In this document: in pieces, positions 7,912-15,770 of the stretch | Position numbering within the stretch: position 1 is the first letter of the stretch | Layout: each line of letters starts with the position of its first letter | From: Nitrosovibrio sp. Nv4 | GTDB taxonomy: Bacteria; Pseudomonadota; Gammaproteobacteria; Burkholderiales; SG8-39 | Assembly (NCBI GenBank): GCA_945906765.1 | Contig: CAMDRF010000014.1 | Span: forward strand, 1-44,230 | Direction of reading: 5' to 3' | Length of the DNA stretch: 44,230 nt | Position numbers and translations under genes: made by a program | The notes under the pieces: generated by a model | Told to the model about the DNA's origin: nothing | The model's input: only the letters and a program-made list of their open reading frames with translations | The model's database searches: none

Positions 7912-9048
7912 TCAAACCGGAATCTTAGTCTTGAAGATATGCTCGTAGCCGAGTTTGTAGTCCGCCTCGTTGAGGAACATGTAGTAGGCGACGCGCTTGG
8001 CCCAGGCGCGCTGCGATTCGACCACCTTGGCGAAGAACGGATCCTCGTCTGAGAGCCTCTTGGTGAGGACGTCCCAGGCCTTGAGCTGTTCGGCCATGAT
8101 CGACTTCGGCGTGCGCAGCACGTTGACCTTGTGCTTGTCCTTCAGGATTTGCAGGTCGCGCGAGTAGTTGTCCATCGCCGTCCACCAGTTCGACGAGCTG
8201 GCGGCCTCGGCGGCGTACTGCAGGATCGCCTGCAGATCCTTCGGAATCGTGGCCCACTTCTTCTTGTTGATGGCGATCTCGAAGAACTCCATCGCCTGGT
8301 GGTAGCTGCCCATCATGTAGTTCTTGATCACGTCCTGCGCGCCGAAGCGGCTGTCGGAGGTCGGATTGTTGAACTCGAAGGCGTCGATGACGCCCTTTTC
8401 CAGCGCCGGAATGATCTCACCGCCAGGAAGCTGGGTCACTTTCGCGCCCATTTCCTGGAACAGGTCCGCGGCGAGGCCCACGGTACGGTACTTGAGGCCT
8501 TTTAGCTGCTTCGCGTCCGTGATCGGTTTCTTGAACCAGCCCAGGGGTTGGGTCGGCATCGGCATGACGAAAAAGCCGACCACGTCGAGGTTGATCTTGG
8601 CGAGCAGTTCGTTGTAGAGCTCCATGCCGCCGCCCCTGTGGATCCAGGCCAGCGTCTGGGGTGCGTCGCAGCCGTTGATCGGGCCGGAGCCGAACAGCGA
8701 CGCCACCTTGCTCTTGCCGTACCAGTACACCGGCACGCCGTGGCTGGCATCCAATACACCCTTGCTGGTCGCATCCATCACCTCGAACGGCTTCACCACC
8801 GCACCGGCCACCAGGTAGTCGATGCGCAGGCGCCCGCCCGCCATTTCATTGACGCGCTTGACGTACTCCTCGGCCATCTCGTTGAAGATATCCTTGGCGC
8901 CCCACGCGCCCTGCATTTTGATGACGATGGGGGATTGCGTCCGGCCGATCATCGGGAACCCGAGAGTCGCCGCGCCGGCCGTCGCCACTGCCGCGCCCGA
9001 CAGGAACTTGCGGCGCGAAGCGGTGGTTTTGTCTTTCTGGTTGCTCAT
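7912..9048 (-). CDS. dctP: TRAP transporter periplasmic substrate-binding protein (DctP type)
   Basis: A 378-aa secreted binding protein. It has a twin-arginine signal (SRRKFL at residues 11-16, then a hydrophobic Ala-rich stretch), so it is probably exported folded by Tat. The body has the DctP fold: KMQGAWGAKDIFNEMAEEY near the start of the mature part, then KGLKYRTVGLAADLFQEMG, LPGGEIIPALEKGVIDAFE and YHQAMEFFEIAINKKKW. These resemble the TakP/FcbT1 branch, which binds 2-oxoacids or aromatic acids. The start at 9048 is set by AGGAGG 6 nt upstream; a longer frame upstream overlaps the promoter. It is the first gene of the dctPQM-amidase operon. Confidence 0.93.
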   Translation of the reverse strand: MSNQKDKTTASRRKFLSGAAVATAGAATLGFPMIGRTQSPIVIKMQGAWGAKDIFNEMAEEYVKRVNEMAGGRLRIDYLVAGAVVKPFEVMDATSKGVLDASHGVPVYWYGKSKVASLFGSGPINGCDAPQTLAWIHRGGGMELYNELLAKINLDVVGFFVMPMPTQPLGWFKKPITDAKQLKGLKYRTVGLAADLFQEMGAKVTQLPGGEIIPALEKGVIDAFEFNNPTSDSRFGAQDVIKNYMMGSYHQAMEFFEIAINKKKWATIPKDLQAILQYAAEAASSSNWWTAMDNYSRDLQILKDKHKVNVLRTPKSIMAEQLKAWDVLTKRLSDEDPFFAKVVESQRAWAKRVAYYMFLNEADYKLGYEHIFKTKIPV

Positions 9049-9114
9049 TTGATGCCTCCTCCTAGGAAGTTTTGCTCCGGCGCGGGGTTGTGCCCCCGGA
9101 CGAAAAGCCAGCAT

Positions 9115-9187
9115 ATTTTACTCTCCCGCTCGCGCGCTCCGCAAGACAACTTCACGATGTGAAACGGGATTCTTGACCGCGGTCAAG
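9115..9187 (-). promoter_or_regulatory. Promoter region of the dctPQM-amidase operon with two palindromes
   Basis: On the minus strand, TTGCGG (9139-9144) and TAAAAT (9115-9120) are separated by 18 nt and form a plausible sigma-70 promoter. Upstream of it lie two perfect palindromes: TTCAC-GAT-GTGAA (9151-9163) and the 16-bp CTTGACCGCGGTCAAG (9172-9187). The second overlaps the stop codon of the upstream permease gene. They are candidate sites for a regulator controlling the TRAP operon; no regulator gene is adjacent. Confidence 0.45.
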
Positions 9188-10430
9188 CCGCCGCATATTG
9201 CACTGCGGGAGTCGGCGCGCCAGAAAGCGGCTTGCCGCGCTTGTCGGTCGGATGCCAGCCCGAGACCGCGAGCATGACGAAGAAACCGATCACGTAGGCA
9301 AGCGCGACGTGCCACCCCGCCTTCAACCAGCGCCCCACCGACTTCGCCTCCGGATACATGTTGGAGAGCGCCACGCCGGCGGAGGAGCCGAACCAGATCA
9401 TCGAGCCGCCGAATCCCACGGCGTAAGCCAGCATGCCCCAGTCGTAGCCCCCCTGCTTCAGCGCCAGCGCGGTCAGCGGAATATTGTCGAACACCGCCGA
9501 GATGAAACCAAGACTGAACGCGCTCTGCCAGCTCGCCGGCGGCAGCTTCTCCACCGGCATCATCGAGGCGATGGTCACCAGGGAAAGCAGGAACACCGTG
9601 CCCTTGAACGCCTCGGGCAGGAGCGTCCAGTCCGGCTTGCGCAGCGGCGCCGTGGCGAGAATCGCCACCCATACCGCCGCGCCGATGACCGGAAAATGGT
9701 CCAGCAGCGATGGAAACCATATATTGCAGGCCACGTTGGCGCCGATCGCCGCAACAAGTATGACGACGACAATGCCGACGCGCGCCCAGTCCACCGAGAT
9801 GCCCGGGGGCGCGTCCTTGCTGATCGGGGAATACGCGTGCTGCTGGCGCGCCGCGAAATATCCGACCACCAGGAGCGCCGGTACGGCGGCGATGTAAGCA
9901 TCAAGCACCGCAAGCGGACTCACGCCATCGATCCACATCATGGTCGTCGTCGTGTCGCCGACCACGCTGCCCGCGCCGCCGGCGTTCGAGGCGGCGACAA
10001 TCGCCGCGAGGTAGCCGATGTGCACCTTGCGGCGGAACACCACGCCGGCCATGGTGCCGCCGATCAGTGCGGCGGCGATGTTGTCGAGGAAAGAGGACAG
10101 CACGAAGACGATCACCAGAAGCAGGAAGCCGCCCTTCCAGTCGTCGGGTAAAAACTTCGGCAGCTCGGCCGGGATGTTCGACTCCTCGAAGTGCTTGGAA
10201 AGCAGCGCGAAACCGAGCAAGAGGCCGAGCAGGTTGGCGAGGATCACCCACTCGTGTGCCATGTGCCGCGCCAGGCCGTCCAGCCCCGCGCCGGCCTTGA
10301 AGCCGGTGAAGCCGAGCTTGTACAGCGTGATCACCGCGAGCCCCGCCAGCGCGACCTGCAGCGTATAGCGGTGGAACAGCGCAACGCCGGCGAGGGTCAG
10401 GCCGAACAGCAGGAATTCGACCGGGAACAA
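9183..10430 (-). CDS. ArsB/NhaD-superfamily ion or citrate-type permease
   Basis: A 415-aa integral membrane protein with about 11 hydrophobic segments. It belongs to the ion-transporter superfamily that includes CitM, ArsB and NhaD. The paired re-entrant signatures are VLSSFLDNIAAALIGGTMAG in the first half and FISAVFDNIPLTALAL in the second, both with the Asp-Asn pair typical of NhaD-like antiporters. VAASNAGGAGSVVGDTTTTM is another NhaD/citrate-permease mark. The substrate (Na+/H+ or a carboxylate) cannot be fixed. It follows pntB by 3 nt and appears to start at a TTG; no ATG lies near the N-terminus. The arrangement suggests co-expression with transhydrogenase. Confidence 0.8.
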   Translation of the reverse strand: MFPVEFLLFGLTLAGVALFHRYTLQVALAGLAVITLYKLGFTGFKAGAGLDGLARHMAHEWVILANLLGLLLGFALLSKHFEESNIPAELPKFLPDDWKGGFLLLVIVFVLSSFLDNIAAALIGGTMAGVVFRRKVHIGYLAAIVAASNAGGAGSVVGDTTTTMMWIDGVSPLAVLDAYIAAVPALLVVGYFAARQQHAYSPISKDAPPGISVDWARVGIVVVILVAAIGANVACNIWFPSLLDHFPVIGAAVWVAILATAPLRKPDWTLLPEAFKGTVFLLSLVTIASMMPVEKLPPASWQSAFSLGFISAVFDNIPLTALALKQGGYDWGMLAYAVGFGGSMIWFGSSAGVALSNMYPEAKSVGRWLKAGWHVALAYVIGFFVMLAVSGWHPTDKRGKPLSGAPTPAVQYAAA

Positions 10431-10433
10431 GGA

Positions 10434-11855
10434 TCAGGCCTTCAGCGCAGCCAGCACTTCGTCCAGCATTTTCTTCGCGTCGCCGAACAGCATGCGGTTG
10501 TTGTCCTTGTAGAAAAGCGGGTTGTCGACGCCGGCGTAGCCGGAGGCCATGCTGCGCTTCATCACGATCGAGGTCTTCGCCTTCCAGACTTCCAGCACCG
10601 GCATCCCGGCGATCGGACTGGCGGGGTCCTCCTGCGCGGCCGGATTCACGATGTCGTTGGCGCCGATCACCATCGCCACATCGGTGTCCGGGAAATCCTC
10701 GTTGATCTCGTCCATTTCCATCACGATGTCGTACGGGACTTTGGCTTCGGCGAGCAGCACGTTCATGTGGCCGGGCATGCGGCCGGCGACCGGGTGGATG
10801 CCGAAGCGCACGTTGACGCCCTTGCCGCGCAGGTGACGGGTGATGTCGTTGACCGTGTGCTGGGCCTGCGCGACGGCCATGCCGTAGCCGGGCACGATAA
10901 TCACGCTCTTCGCGTCCCGCAACAGCTCCGCGGTCTCCAGCGCATTGACCGGCACAACTTCGCCGGCCGGCTGACCGTCGGAAGAATGCGCGGCCGCCGC
11001 AGTCCCGCCGCCCGTGCCGAAACCGCCCGCGATCACGCTGATGAAGTTGCGGTTCATCGCGTTGCACATGATGTAGGAGAGGATGGCGCCGCTCGAGCCC
11101 ACCAGCGCGCCCACCACAATCAACAGGTCGTTCGACAGCATGAAGCCGGTGGCCGCCGCGGCCCAGCCGGAGTAGCTGTTCAGCATCGACACCACCACCG
11201 GCATGTCCGCGCCGCCGATCGCCATCACCATATGGATGCCGAAGAGCAGCGCGATCACGGTCATCACGATCAGCGGCTTCATGCCGTCGCTCATGGATTC
11301 GGCGCGCAGGAACTCCCGGCCGAAATAAATCACGATCAGCAGGCCCGCCAGATTGAGCCAGTGGCGCGCCGGCAGCAACAGCGGCTTGCCGCCAATCTTC
11401 CCGGAGAGCTTGCCGAAGGCGATCACCGAACCGGAGAAGGTCACCGCGCCGATCAGGATGCCGGCGTAGATCTCCATCTCGTGGATCGCCTTGGCGGCGC
11501 CTGTGTACTGGGAAGAGACGGCAGGATCGATGTAGGTCGCGAATCCGACCAGCATCGCCGCGAGGCCCACCAGGCTGTGCATCAGCGCGACCAGTTCCGG
11601 CATCTGCGTCATCTGCACGGTGCGCGCCGCATAGAGCCCGACGCCGCCGCCCGCCAGCATGGCGCCGATGATCCAGGGAATTCCCGCCGCCGTGACGCGC
11701 GGCCCGAGCACCGTCGCCAGCACGGCGATGGTCATGCCGATCATGCCGTAGAGGTTGCCGCGCCGCGAGCTCTCCGGATTGCTGAGGCCGCCGAGGCTGA
11801 GGATGAACAGGATGGTGGCGCCGATGTAGGCGACGCTGGCGAGGCTCTGGGACAT
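10434..11855 (-). CDS. pntB: NAD(P) transhydrogenase subunit beta (PntB)
   Basis: The membrane/NADP(H)-binding subunit of proton-translocating transhydrogenase, which makes NADPH from NADH using the proton gradient. It has 473 aa. The first half is membrane-spanning, with [20 protein letters not shown] and the [20 protein letters not shown] motif. The C-terminal NADP domain carries [36 protein letters not shown] and [14 protein letters not shown] chose the ATG at 11855, 8 nt after AGGGG, because it aligns with the usual MSxxL start; ATG 11861 is also possible. pntA ends a few bases upstream. Confidence 0.96.
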   Translation of the reverse strand: MSQSLASVAYIGATILFILSLGGLSNPESSRRGNLYGMIGMTIAVLATVLGPRVTAAGIPWIIGAMLAGGGVGLYAARTVQMTQMPELVALMHSLVGLAAMLVGFATYIDPAVSSQYTGAAKAIHEMEIYAGILIGAVTFSGSVIAFGKLSGKIGGKPLLLPARHWLNLAGLLIVIYFGREFLRAESMSDGMKPLIVMTVIALLFGIHMVMAIGGADMPVVVSMLNSYSGWAAAATGFMLSNDLLIVVGALVGSSGAILSYIMCNAMNRNFISVIAGGFGTGGGTAAAAHSSDGQPAGEVVPVNALETAELLRDAKSVIIVPGYGMAVAQAQHTVNDITRHLRGKGVNVRFGIHPVAGRMPGHMNVLLAEAKVPYDIVMEMDEINEDFPDTDVAMVIGANDIVNPAAQEDPASPIAGMPVLEVWKAKTSIVMKRSMASGYAGVDNPLFYKDNNRMLFGDAKKMLDEVLAALKA

Positions 11856-11866
11856 GGTCATCGCCC

Positions 11867-13447
11867 CTATTTGCGGAACATCGCCAGCATGCGCTGGGTG
11901 ACGGCGAAACCGCCGAACATGTTGACCGCCGTGAGCGCGATGCCCGCCACCGCGAGCCAGCGTATCCAGTCATCCGGGCGGCCCGCGCCCGACGTGACCG
12001 GAGGCGCGATCTGCACCAGCGCGCCGATGGCGATGATGCTGCTGATGGCGTTGGTCACGCTCATCAGTGGCGTGTGCAGCGCCGGGGTCACGTTCCAGAC
12101 CACCATGTAGCCGACGAAACAGGCCAGCACGAAAACCGTGAAGTGGCCGAGGAAATCCGCAGGCGCATAGGCGCCGATGAACCAGAACAGCGCCGCGGCC
12201 ACGCCGAACATGATCGCGAGGCGGTTGCCGGACATGGGGGCGCCGCCGCCGTGGCCGCGGCCCTTTTTCAGGACCGGCGCAGATGGCGCCGGTTTGGCGG
12301 CAGGTGCGGCGGAAAGCTTGGGCGCCGGCGGCGGCCAGGTGATGCTGCCTTCCTTGACGACCGTGGTGCCGCGCAGCACCTCGTCGTCCATATTGACGTT
12401 GATGACGCCGTCCTTGGTCTTGCACAATTCCTCGGCAAGCCGGAACAGGTTGGTCGCGTACAGCGTGCTCGATTGCTTCGCCAGGCGGCTGGGCAGGTCA
12501 GCGTAGCCGATGATCGTCACGCCGTGCTTCACCACCACTTTGCCCGGCTCGGTCAATTCGCAGTTGCCGCCCTGCTCCGCGGCCATGTCGACGATGACGC
12601 TGCCGGGCTTCATGGACTGCACCATTTCGGCGGTGATCAACCGGGGCGCGGGTTTGCCGGGAATCAGCGCGGTGGTGATGATGATGTCCACTTCCTTCGC
12701 CTGCTTCGCGAAGACTTCGCGCTGGGCCTTCTGGAAGCCATCGCTCATCACCCTGGCGTAACCGCCGGCGCCGGAGCCTTCCTCCGTGTATTCCACCGGC
12801 ACGAATTCGCCGCCTAGAGAGCGGATCTGATCGGCCACTTCGGGACGCGTGTCGTTGGCGCGCACGATGGCGCCCAGGCCCGCCGCCGCGCCGATCGCGG
12901 CGAGACCCGCCACGCCGGCGCCGATGATGAAAACCTTCGCCGGCGGCACCTTGCCCGCGGCGGTGATCTGGCCGGTGAAAAAGCGGCCGAAATGATGCGC
13001 GGCCTCGATCACCGCGCGGTAGCCGCCGATGTTCGCCATCGAGGAGAGCGCATCCAGCTTCTGCGCGCGCGAGATGCGCGGCACGCTGTCCATCGCCAGG
13101 ACGGTAGCCTTGCGGGCCGCCAGCTTCTGCAGGAGTTCGGGGTTCTGCGCTGGCCAGAGGAAGCTCACCAGCGCGCCGCCCTCGCGCAGCAGGCCGACTT
13201 CTTCCGGGCTCGGCCCGCGTACCTTGAAGACGATGTCGGACCCCGCCCAGAGGCCGGCTGCATCGGCGACGATCTGCGCACCGGCGGCGCGGTAGACGTC
13301 GTCGCTGAAATTCGCCGCATCGCCGGCGCCGGACTGCACGGCGACCTTGAAGCCCAGCTTGATGAGTTTTTCCACTACCTCGGGAACGGTGGCGACGCGC
13401 TTCTCGCCCGCGAACGTCTCGCGCGGCACTCCTATCACTTGTGACAT
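11867..13447 (-). CDS. pntA: NAD(P) transhydrogenase subunit alpha, one-piece form (PntA)
   Basis: A 526-aa subunit combining the NAD(H)-binding domain and the alpha membrane helices in one chain, as in E. coli. Some bacteria split it into PntAA and PntAB. The N-terminus [15 protein letters not shown] and the Rossmann motif [15 protein letters not shown] identify domain I, followed by [21 protein letters not shown] linker rich in Pro, Ala and Gly (residues about 385-415) joins it to four C-terminal helices, including [20 protein letters not shown]. The ATG has a clear GAGGAG upstream. pntB and an ion permease follow. A short perfect palindrome (TCCGGGA-T-TCCCGGA, 13460-13474) lies just upstream of the start. 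Confidence 0.97.
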   Translation of the reverse strand: MSQVIGVPRETFAGEKRVATVPEVVEKLIKLGFKVAVQSGAGDAANFSDDVYRAAGAQIVADAAGLWAGSDIVFKVRGPSPEEVGLLREGGALVSFLWPAQNPELLQKLAARKATVLAMDSVPRISRAQKLDALSSMANIGGYRAVIEAAHHFGRFFTGQITAAGKVPPAKVFIIGAGVAGLAAIGAAAGLGAIVRANDTRPEVADQIRSLGGEFVPVEYTEEGSGAGGYARVMSDGFQKAQREVFAKQAKEVDIIITTALIPGKPAPRLITAEMVQSMKPGSVIVDMAAEQGGNCELTEPGKVVVKHGVTIIGYADLPSRLAKQSSTLYATNLFRLAEELCKTKDGVINVNMDDEVLRGTTVVKEGSITWPPPAPKLSAAPAAKPAPSAPVLKKGRGHGGGAPMSGNRLAIMFGVAAALFWFIGAYAPADFLGHFTVFVLACFVGYMVVWNVTPALHTPLMSVTNAISSIIAIGALVQIAPPVTSGAGRPDDWIRWLAVAGIALTAVNMFGGFAVTQRMLAMFRK

Positions 13448-13504
13448 GAAACTCCTCGATCCGGGATTCCCGGAATCATACTTCAGCGGCGAGCACTTTC
13501 CTCT

Positions 13505-14014
13505 CTAGCGCCGCGACGGCTTGCGCCCTGACCTGCGTGCAGGGGAAAGGCCCGCGGCAAACGCCTTGGCGTCAGTATCGAATGCCCGAGTCACGCGGAC
13601 GAGCCGCTGCAAGCTCTCCCGCACCCTCGCTACGTCAAGGCGCGTCGGGTAGATGTTGCGAACCACGTGCCGGAACTCGCACAGTTCGTACAATTCCTCC
13701 GCAAGCGTCGCTGATACGACAGCCGGCCGTTTCGGATCCTCCCAGGCCATTGCGCACCTGGATATCAGCTTCTTGTGCCAGTCCTCCCCCGTGACCGGTA
13801 CGCGGTCGATGCGCCGGGCGACGAAGGCCAGCACACCTTCAATGATCGTGTACGCCTGCGCGATGCGCTGGGCCAGACCGGCGAGCCGCAACTCCCGCTC
13901 GTAACCGTCGGGCGAGGGTCCTGCCGCGTGACGCTTCTCCCCCTCCTCCATGCGTCCGGCCTCGCGCAACAATTCTGTGACGACCGCCAACTGGTCCTCA
14001 AAGCTCGCTGGCAC
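13505..14014 (-). CDS. HepT-like (HEPN) protein with an altered catalytic motif
   Basis: A 169-aa helical protein paired with the nucleotidyltransferase gene upstream, the layout of MNT/HepT toxin-antitoxin modules. In that family HepT is a HEPN RNase that MNT neutralises by adding AMP groups. Recognisable parts are the AYTIIEGVLAFVARRI helix and the LYELCEFRHVVRNIYPTRLD segment. The family's Rx4H motif here reads R115-HVVR-N120: the codon is AAC where CAC would give His, so the RNase may be inactive or altered. The GTG at 14014 gives a 17-nt overlap with the upstream gene; the frame runs further upstream, but that part overlaps the MNT gene. It is the gene nearest pntA in the island. Confidence 0.72.
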   Translation of the reverse strand: MPASFEDQLAVVTELLREAGRMEEGEKRHAAGPSPDGYERELRLAGLAQRIAQAYTIIEGVLAFVARRIDRVPVTGEDWHKKLISRCAMAWEDPKRPAVVSATLAEELYELCEFRHVVRNIYPTRLDVARVRESLQRLVRVTRAFDTDAKAFAAGLSPARRSGRKPSRR

Positions 14015-14480
14015 GGCGCGCGTCCTTGAGCATGGCCTTCCTGACCGCTGGCGGCAGCGTATCGGCAAAGATCACGTCGACCGGAACACCGTAAGGCGCC
14101 GCCGCCTCGTCGACCACCGCGCGCACCTGGCCCCAGGTCTTTCCCGCATGGGAAACGATCAACAGGTCGAGGTCCGACTCCGGGCGAACTGCGCCATAGC
14201 CGACGGACCCGACCACCAACGCGCGCACCCCGGCGTGCGCGAGGGCGCTGCTGCAGGCACGGGCGGCCTGTTTGAGCACGCCTCCGCGAGTGAGGGGCGG
14301 ACGGCCGCCGGGCACGCGCCGGATCTCGGCGTCGGCTGGTATCGCCCAGCGCTCCCCGACGCGAATCGCGCCGGCGACTTTGCCGGCGGCGAGCAACTGC
14401 CGCACGCGCTGCTCCGAGAGCTTGCGCGAGAGAGCGAATCCGGCGGACGAGACAAGCGCGGACATGCGAGGATTATGCAT
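13998..14480 (-). CDS. MNT-type nucleotidyltransferase antitoxin with an N-terminal DNA-binding-like segment
   Basis: A 160-aa protein with a minimal nucleotidyltransferase core. The signature VGSVGYGAVRPESDLDLLIV carries G91-S92, ten residues, then D103-x-D105, the canonical GSx10DxD. In MNT/HepT modules this enzyme AMPylates and silences the HEPN toxin. The N-terminal part (RKLSEQRVRQLLAAGKVAGAIRVGERWAIP, given here as positions 19-48) resembles an excisionase/MerR-like winged helix, suggesting that the antitoxin also binds its own operator. ATG 14480 is used; ATG 14465 (MSALVS) is the alternative and is the one conserved in the decayed copy at 18.9 kb. The start abuts a 26-bp palindrome. 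Confidence 0.78.
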   Translation of the reverse strand: MHNPRMSALVSSAGFALSRKLSEQRVRQLLAAGKVAGAIRVGERWAIPADAEIRRVPGGRPPLTRGGVLKQAARACSSALAHAGVRALVVGSVGYGAVRPESDLDLLIVSHAGKTWGQVRAVVDEAAAPYGVPVDVIFADTLPPAVRKAMLKDARRASEL

Positions 14481-14506
14481 AACCTCTAGCGGAACCGCAA
14501 GAGGTT
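14481..14506. promoter_or_regulatory. 26-bp imperfect palindrome, candidate operator or leader hairpin of the MNT/HepT module
   Basis: AACCTCT and AGAGGTT (14481-14487, 14500-14506) flank an inner GCGG/CCGC inverted repeat; 11 of 13 arm positions pair. It begins directly upstream of the MNT ATG. The same element, 20 of 26 bases identical, lies at 18927-18952 in front of the decayed MNT copy, so it belongs to that module. A minus-strand GATAAT at 14508-14513 could be its -10, but no good -35 was found. Confidence 0.55.
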
Positions 14507-14523
14507 AATTATCATTCCCTCTC

Positions 14524-14558
14524 TTGCCAATAATCCCCTAATAGGGTAATTTGTCTCC
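14524..14558 (+). promoter_or_regulatory. mqsRA promoter with operator-like palindrome in the spacer
   Basis: TTGCCA (14524-14529) and TAATTT (14547-14552) are exactly 17 nt apart. The spacer contains the perfect palindrome CCCTA-A-TAGGG (14536-14546), well placed for a repressor that blocks RNA polymerase. The predicted transcription start falls on or next to the A of the mqsR ATG (14559), so the message may be leaderless; no ribosome binding site is visible. Confidence 0.55.
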
Positions 14559-14858
14559 ATGGAGAAACGTCTGCCTCACTACCGCCTGAGCGACATTCAG
14601 GCGCAGATGAGCAGCGTTGAAGCGATGAATCTGACCGAGTCGGCCCGCATTGGCATTCGTGCTGCCGGCATGACGACGAGCGAGGCGCTTGAGGTCGTGC
14701 TGAAACTGAGCCGCAAGGACTTTTACAAGAGCATGACCACGCATGGGGATCATCGCGTGTGGCAGGACGTGTATCACGCCGAGTGGCGGGAAAAGCTGCT
14801 CTATGTGAAGTTTCAGCAGGACGGTGAGTATTTTGTAGTGTCGTTCAAGGAGCGATGA
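14559..14858 (+). CDS. mqsR: MqsR-family mRNA interferase toxin
   Basis: A 99-aa toxin that in E. coli cleaves mRNA at GCU when translation is stressed. The chain is recognisable end to end: MEKRLPHYRLSDI at the start, LKLSRKDFYKSMTTHGDHRVWQDVY in the middle (positions 49-73), and EYFVVSFKER at the end. Residues corresponding to the E. coli active site are all present one position later: Lys57, Gln69, Tyr82 and Lys97. It should therefore be active. mqsA begins one base after its stop. The pair is read away from the MNT/HepT genes, with 78 bp between the two start codons. Confidence 0.93.
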   Translation: MEKRLPHYRLSDIQAQMSSVEAMNLTESARIGIRAAGMTTSEALEVVLKLSRKDFYKSMTTHGDHRVWQDVYHAEWREKLLYVKFQQDGEYFVVSFKER

Positions 14859-14859
14859 C

Positions 14860-15267
14860 ATGACATCCAAATGGATCGGGAAGCGGTGCCCCATCTGCTT
14901 CGAGGGCACCCTGCGCAAAGGAACAAAGCGTCAGCAACTGGAATATCGCGGGCACAGCTACGAATACACGGCGCGCGGGGCGTTTTGCGGCCATTGCCAG
15001 GACGGGTTCGCGGATCAAGACGAACGCGAAGAAAAAGCCTGGGAAGCTTTCCGCGACCGGGTGGATACCGCGGAGGCAGCGGAGCTGGCGCGCATACGCA
15101 AGAACCTGAAGCTGACCCAACAGCAAGCCGCCCGGCTGACCGGCGGAGGGAAGAACGCCTTCTCACGTTACGAGCGCGGGCAGGCCAAACCGGTAGCGGC
15201 CGTCATCAATCTTTTCCGGCTGCTTGAGCGCCACCCGGAATTACTGAAGGAAATCAAAGCGGGCTGA
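14860..15267 (+). CDS. mqsA: MqsA-family antitoxin (zinc-binding plus HTH)
   Basis: The 135-aa antitoxin and likely autorepressor of mqsRA. The N-terminal domain has the two zinc-binding CxxC pairs (Cys10/Cys13 in CPICFEG and Cys43/Cys46 in FCGHCQ). The C-terminal XRE-type helix-turn-helix includes LKLTQQQAARLTGGG and NAFSRYERGQAKP, the recognition helix shared with E. coli MqsA. The length matches E. coli MqsA (131 aa). Expression is likely controlled by binding to the palindrome within the mqsR promoter. An antitoxin placed second, after its toxin, is normal for this family. Confidence 0.94.
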   Translation: MTSKWIGKRCPICFEGTLRKGTKRQQLEYRGHSYEYTARGAFCGHCQDGFADQDEREEKAWEAFRDRVDTAEAAELARIRKNLKLTQQQAARLTGGGKNAFSRYERGQAKPVAAVINLFRLLERHPELLKEIKAG

Positions 15268-15348
15268 TGGGCGCCACCCAACCAGCACCAACATCCCCCC
15301 AGAGAATTCGTGGCACAGGCGCCGGGAACGTCTTGAAGGACGACGAGG

Positions 15349-15462
15349 TCAGCGCAACACCGTCGGTGTCTTCACCTTCGAAAAATCCCGGTCGTGCGTC
15401 ACCAGCGCGTCCGCATTGACGGCAAGCGCGCTGGCGATCTGAATCGCGTCGGGCAGCCAGAT
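15349..15462 (-). pseudogene. PIN-domain toxin remnant (C-terminal 37 residues only)
   Basis: The minus strand encodes WLPDAIQIASAL and then ALVTHDRDFSKV before a stop, which is the end of a VapC-like PIN ribonuclease. The conserved Asp in LPDAIQIA and the THDRDF strand are present, but the N-terminal two thirds with the first catalytic Asp are gone. The fragment is in frame with, and directly follows, the Phd antitoxin gene, so it is the residue of that antitoxin's partner. Confidence 0.75.
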
Positions 15463-15471
15463 CTAGCGCCG

Positions 15472-15717
15472 CTACTCGTCCCGCAACCGGCGCAGCGTCT
15501 TCGCGCTGTCCTTACCCCACAAGCTCTTTCCGGAGCCGGCAAGGCCGAGAAGCGACTTTTGCCGCGGCAGATCCGCCGCGCAGTCGACCGGGACGATCGC
15601 GGCAATTGAGCGCCCATAGCGCGTGATGATGGTCGAGCGCCCCCTCTCCGCGTCCATGAGCAACGCGCGCAATCGCCTGCCGGCGTTGTTGACATCGATG
15701 CGGTTCGAGTGCGCCAT
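15472..15717 (-). CDS. Phd/YefM-family antitoxin, orphaned
   Basis: An 81-aa antitoxin. It has the Phd fold start RIDVNNAGRRLRALLMDAER, the TIITRYGRSIAAIVPV strand, and the toxin-binding tail KSLLGLAGSGKSLWGKDS. The chain ends RRLRDE followed by TAG. Downstream codons read RR and a second TAG, so a TGG-to-TAG change has probably removed the last three residues (WRR) of the usual RDEWxR ending. The cognate PIN toxin downstream is truncated, so no toxin remains for it here. It lies 54 nt after the restriction-modification gene on the same strand. Confidence 0.8.
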   Translation of the reverse strand: MAHSNRIDVNNAGRRLRALLMDAERGRSTIITRYGRSIAAIVPVDCAADLPRQKSLLGLAGSGKSLWGKDSAKTLRRLRDE

Positions 15718-15770
15718 GTCCCAACTCTGCAGGCCGCAAGAACCGCGGTCAAGCGGCGCCTCCCGCCGCA

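Noticed and set aside
9901-11973. A 690-codon minus-strand open frame, and a 639-codon plus-strand one at 10191-12110
   Set aside because: Both lie over pntB, pntA and the ion permease. They are rich in Arg, His and Ala and have no family motif, as expected of shadow frames in GC-rich DNA.
13460-13474. Perfect palindrome TCCGGGA-T-TCCCGGA between hepT and pntA
   Set aside because: It is short, without a T-run or a promoter in a telling position; a chance palindrome in GC-rich DNA is as likely.
15741-15756. CTTGACCGCGG half of the TRAP-operon palindrome upstream of the Phd gene
   Set aside because: Only one half matches; likely chance similarity.
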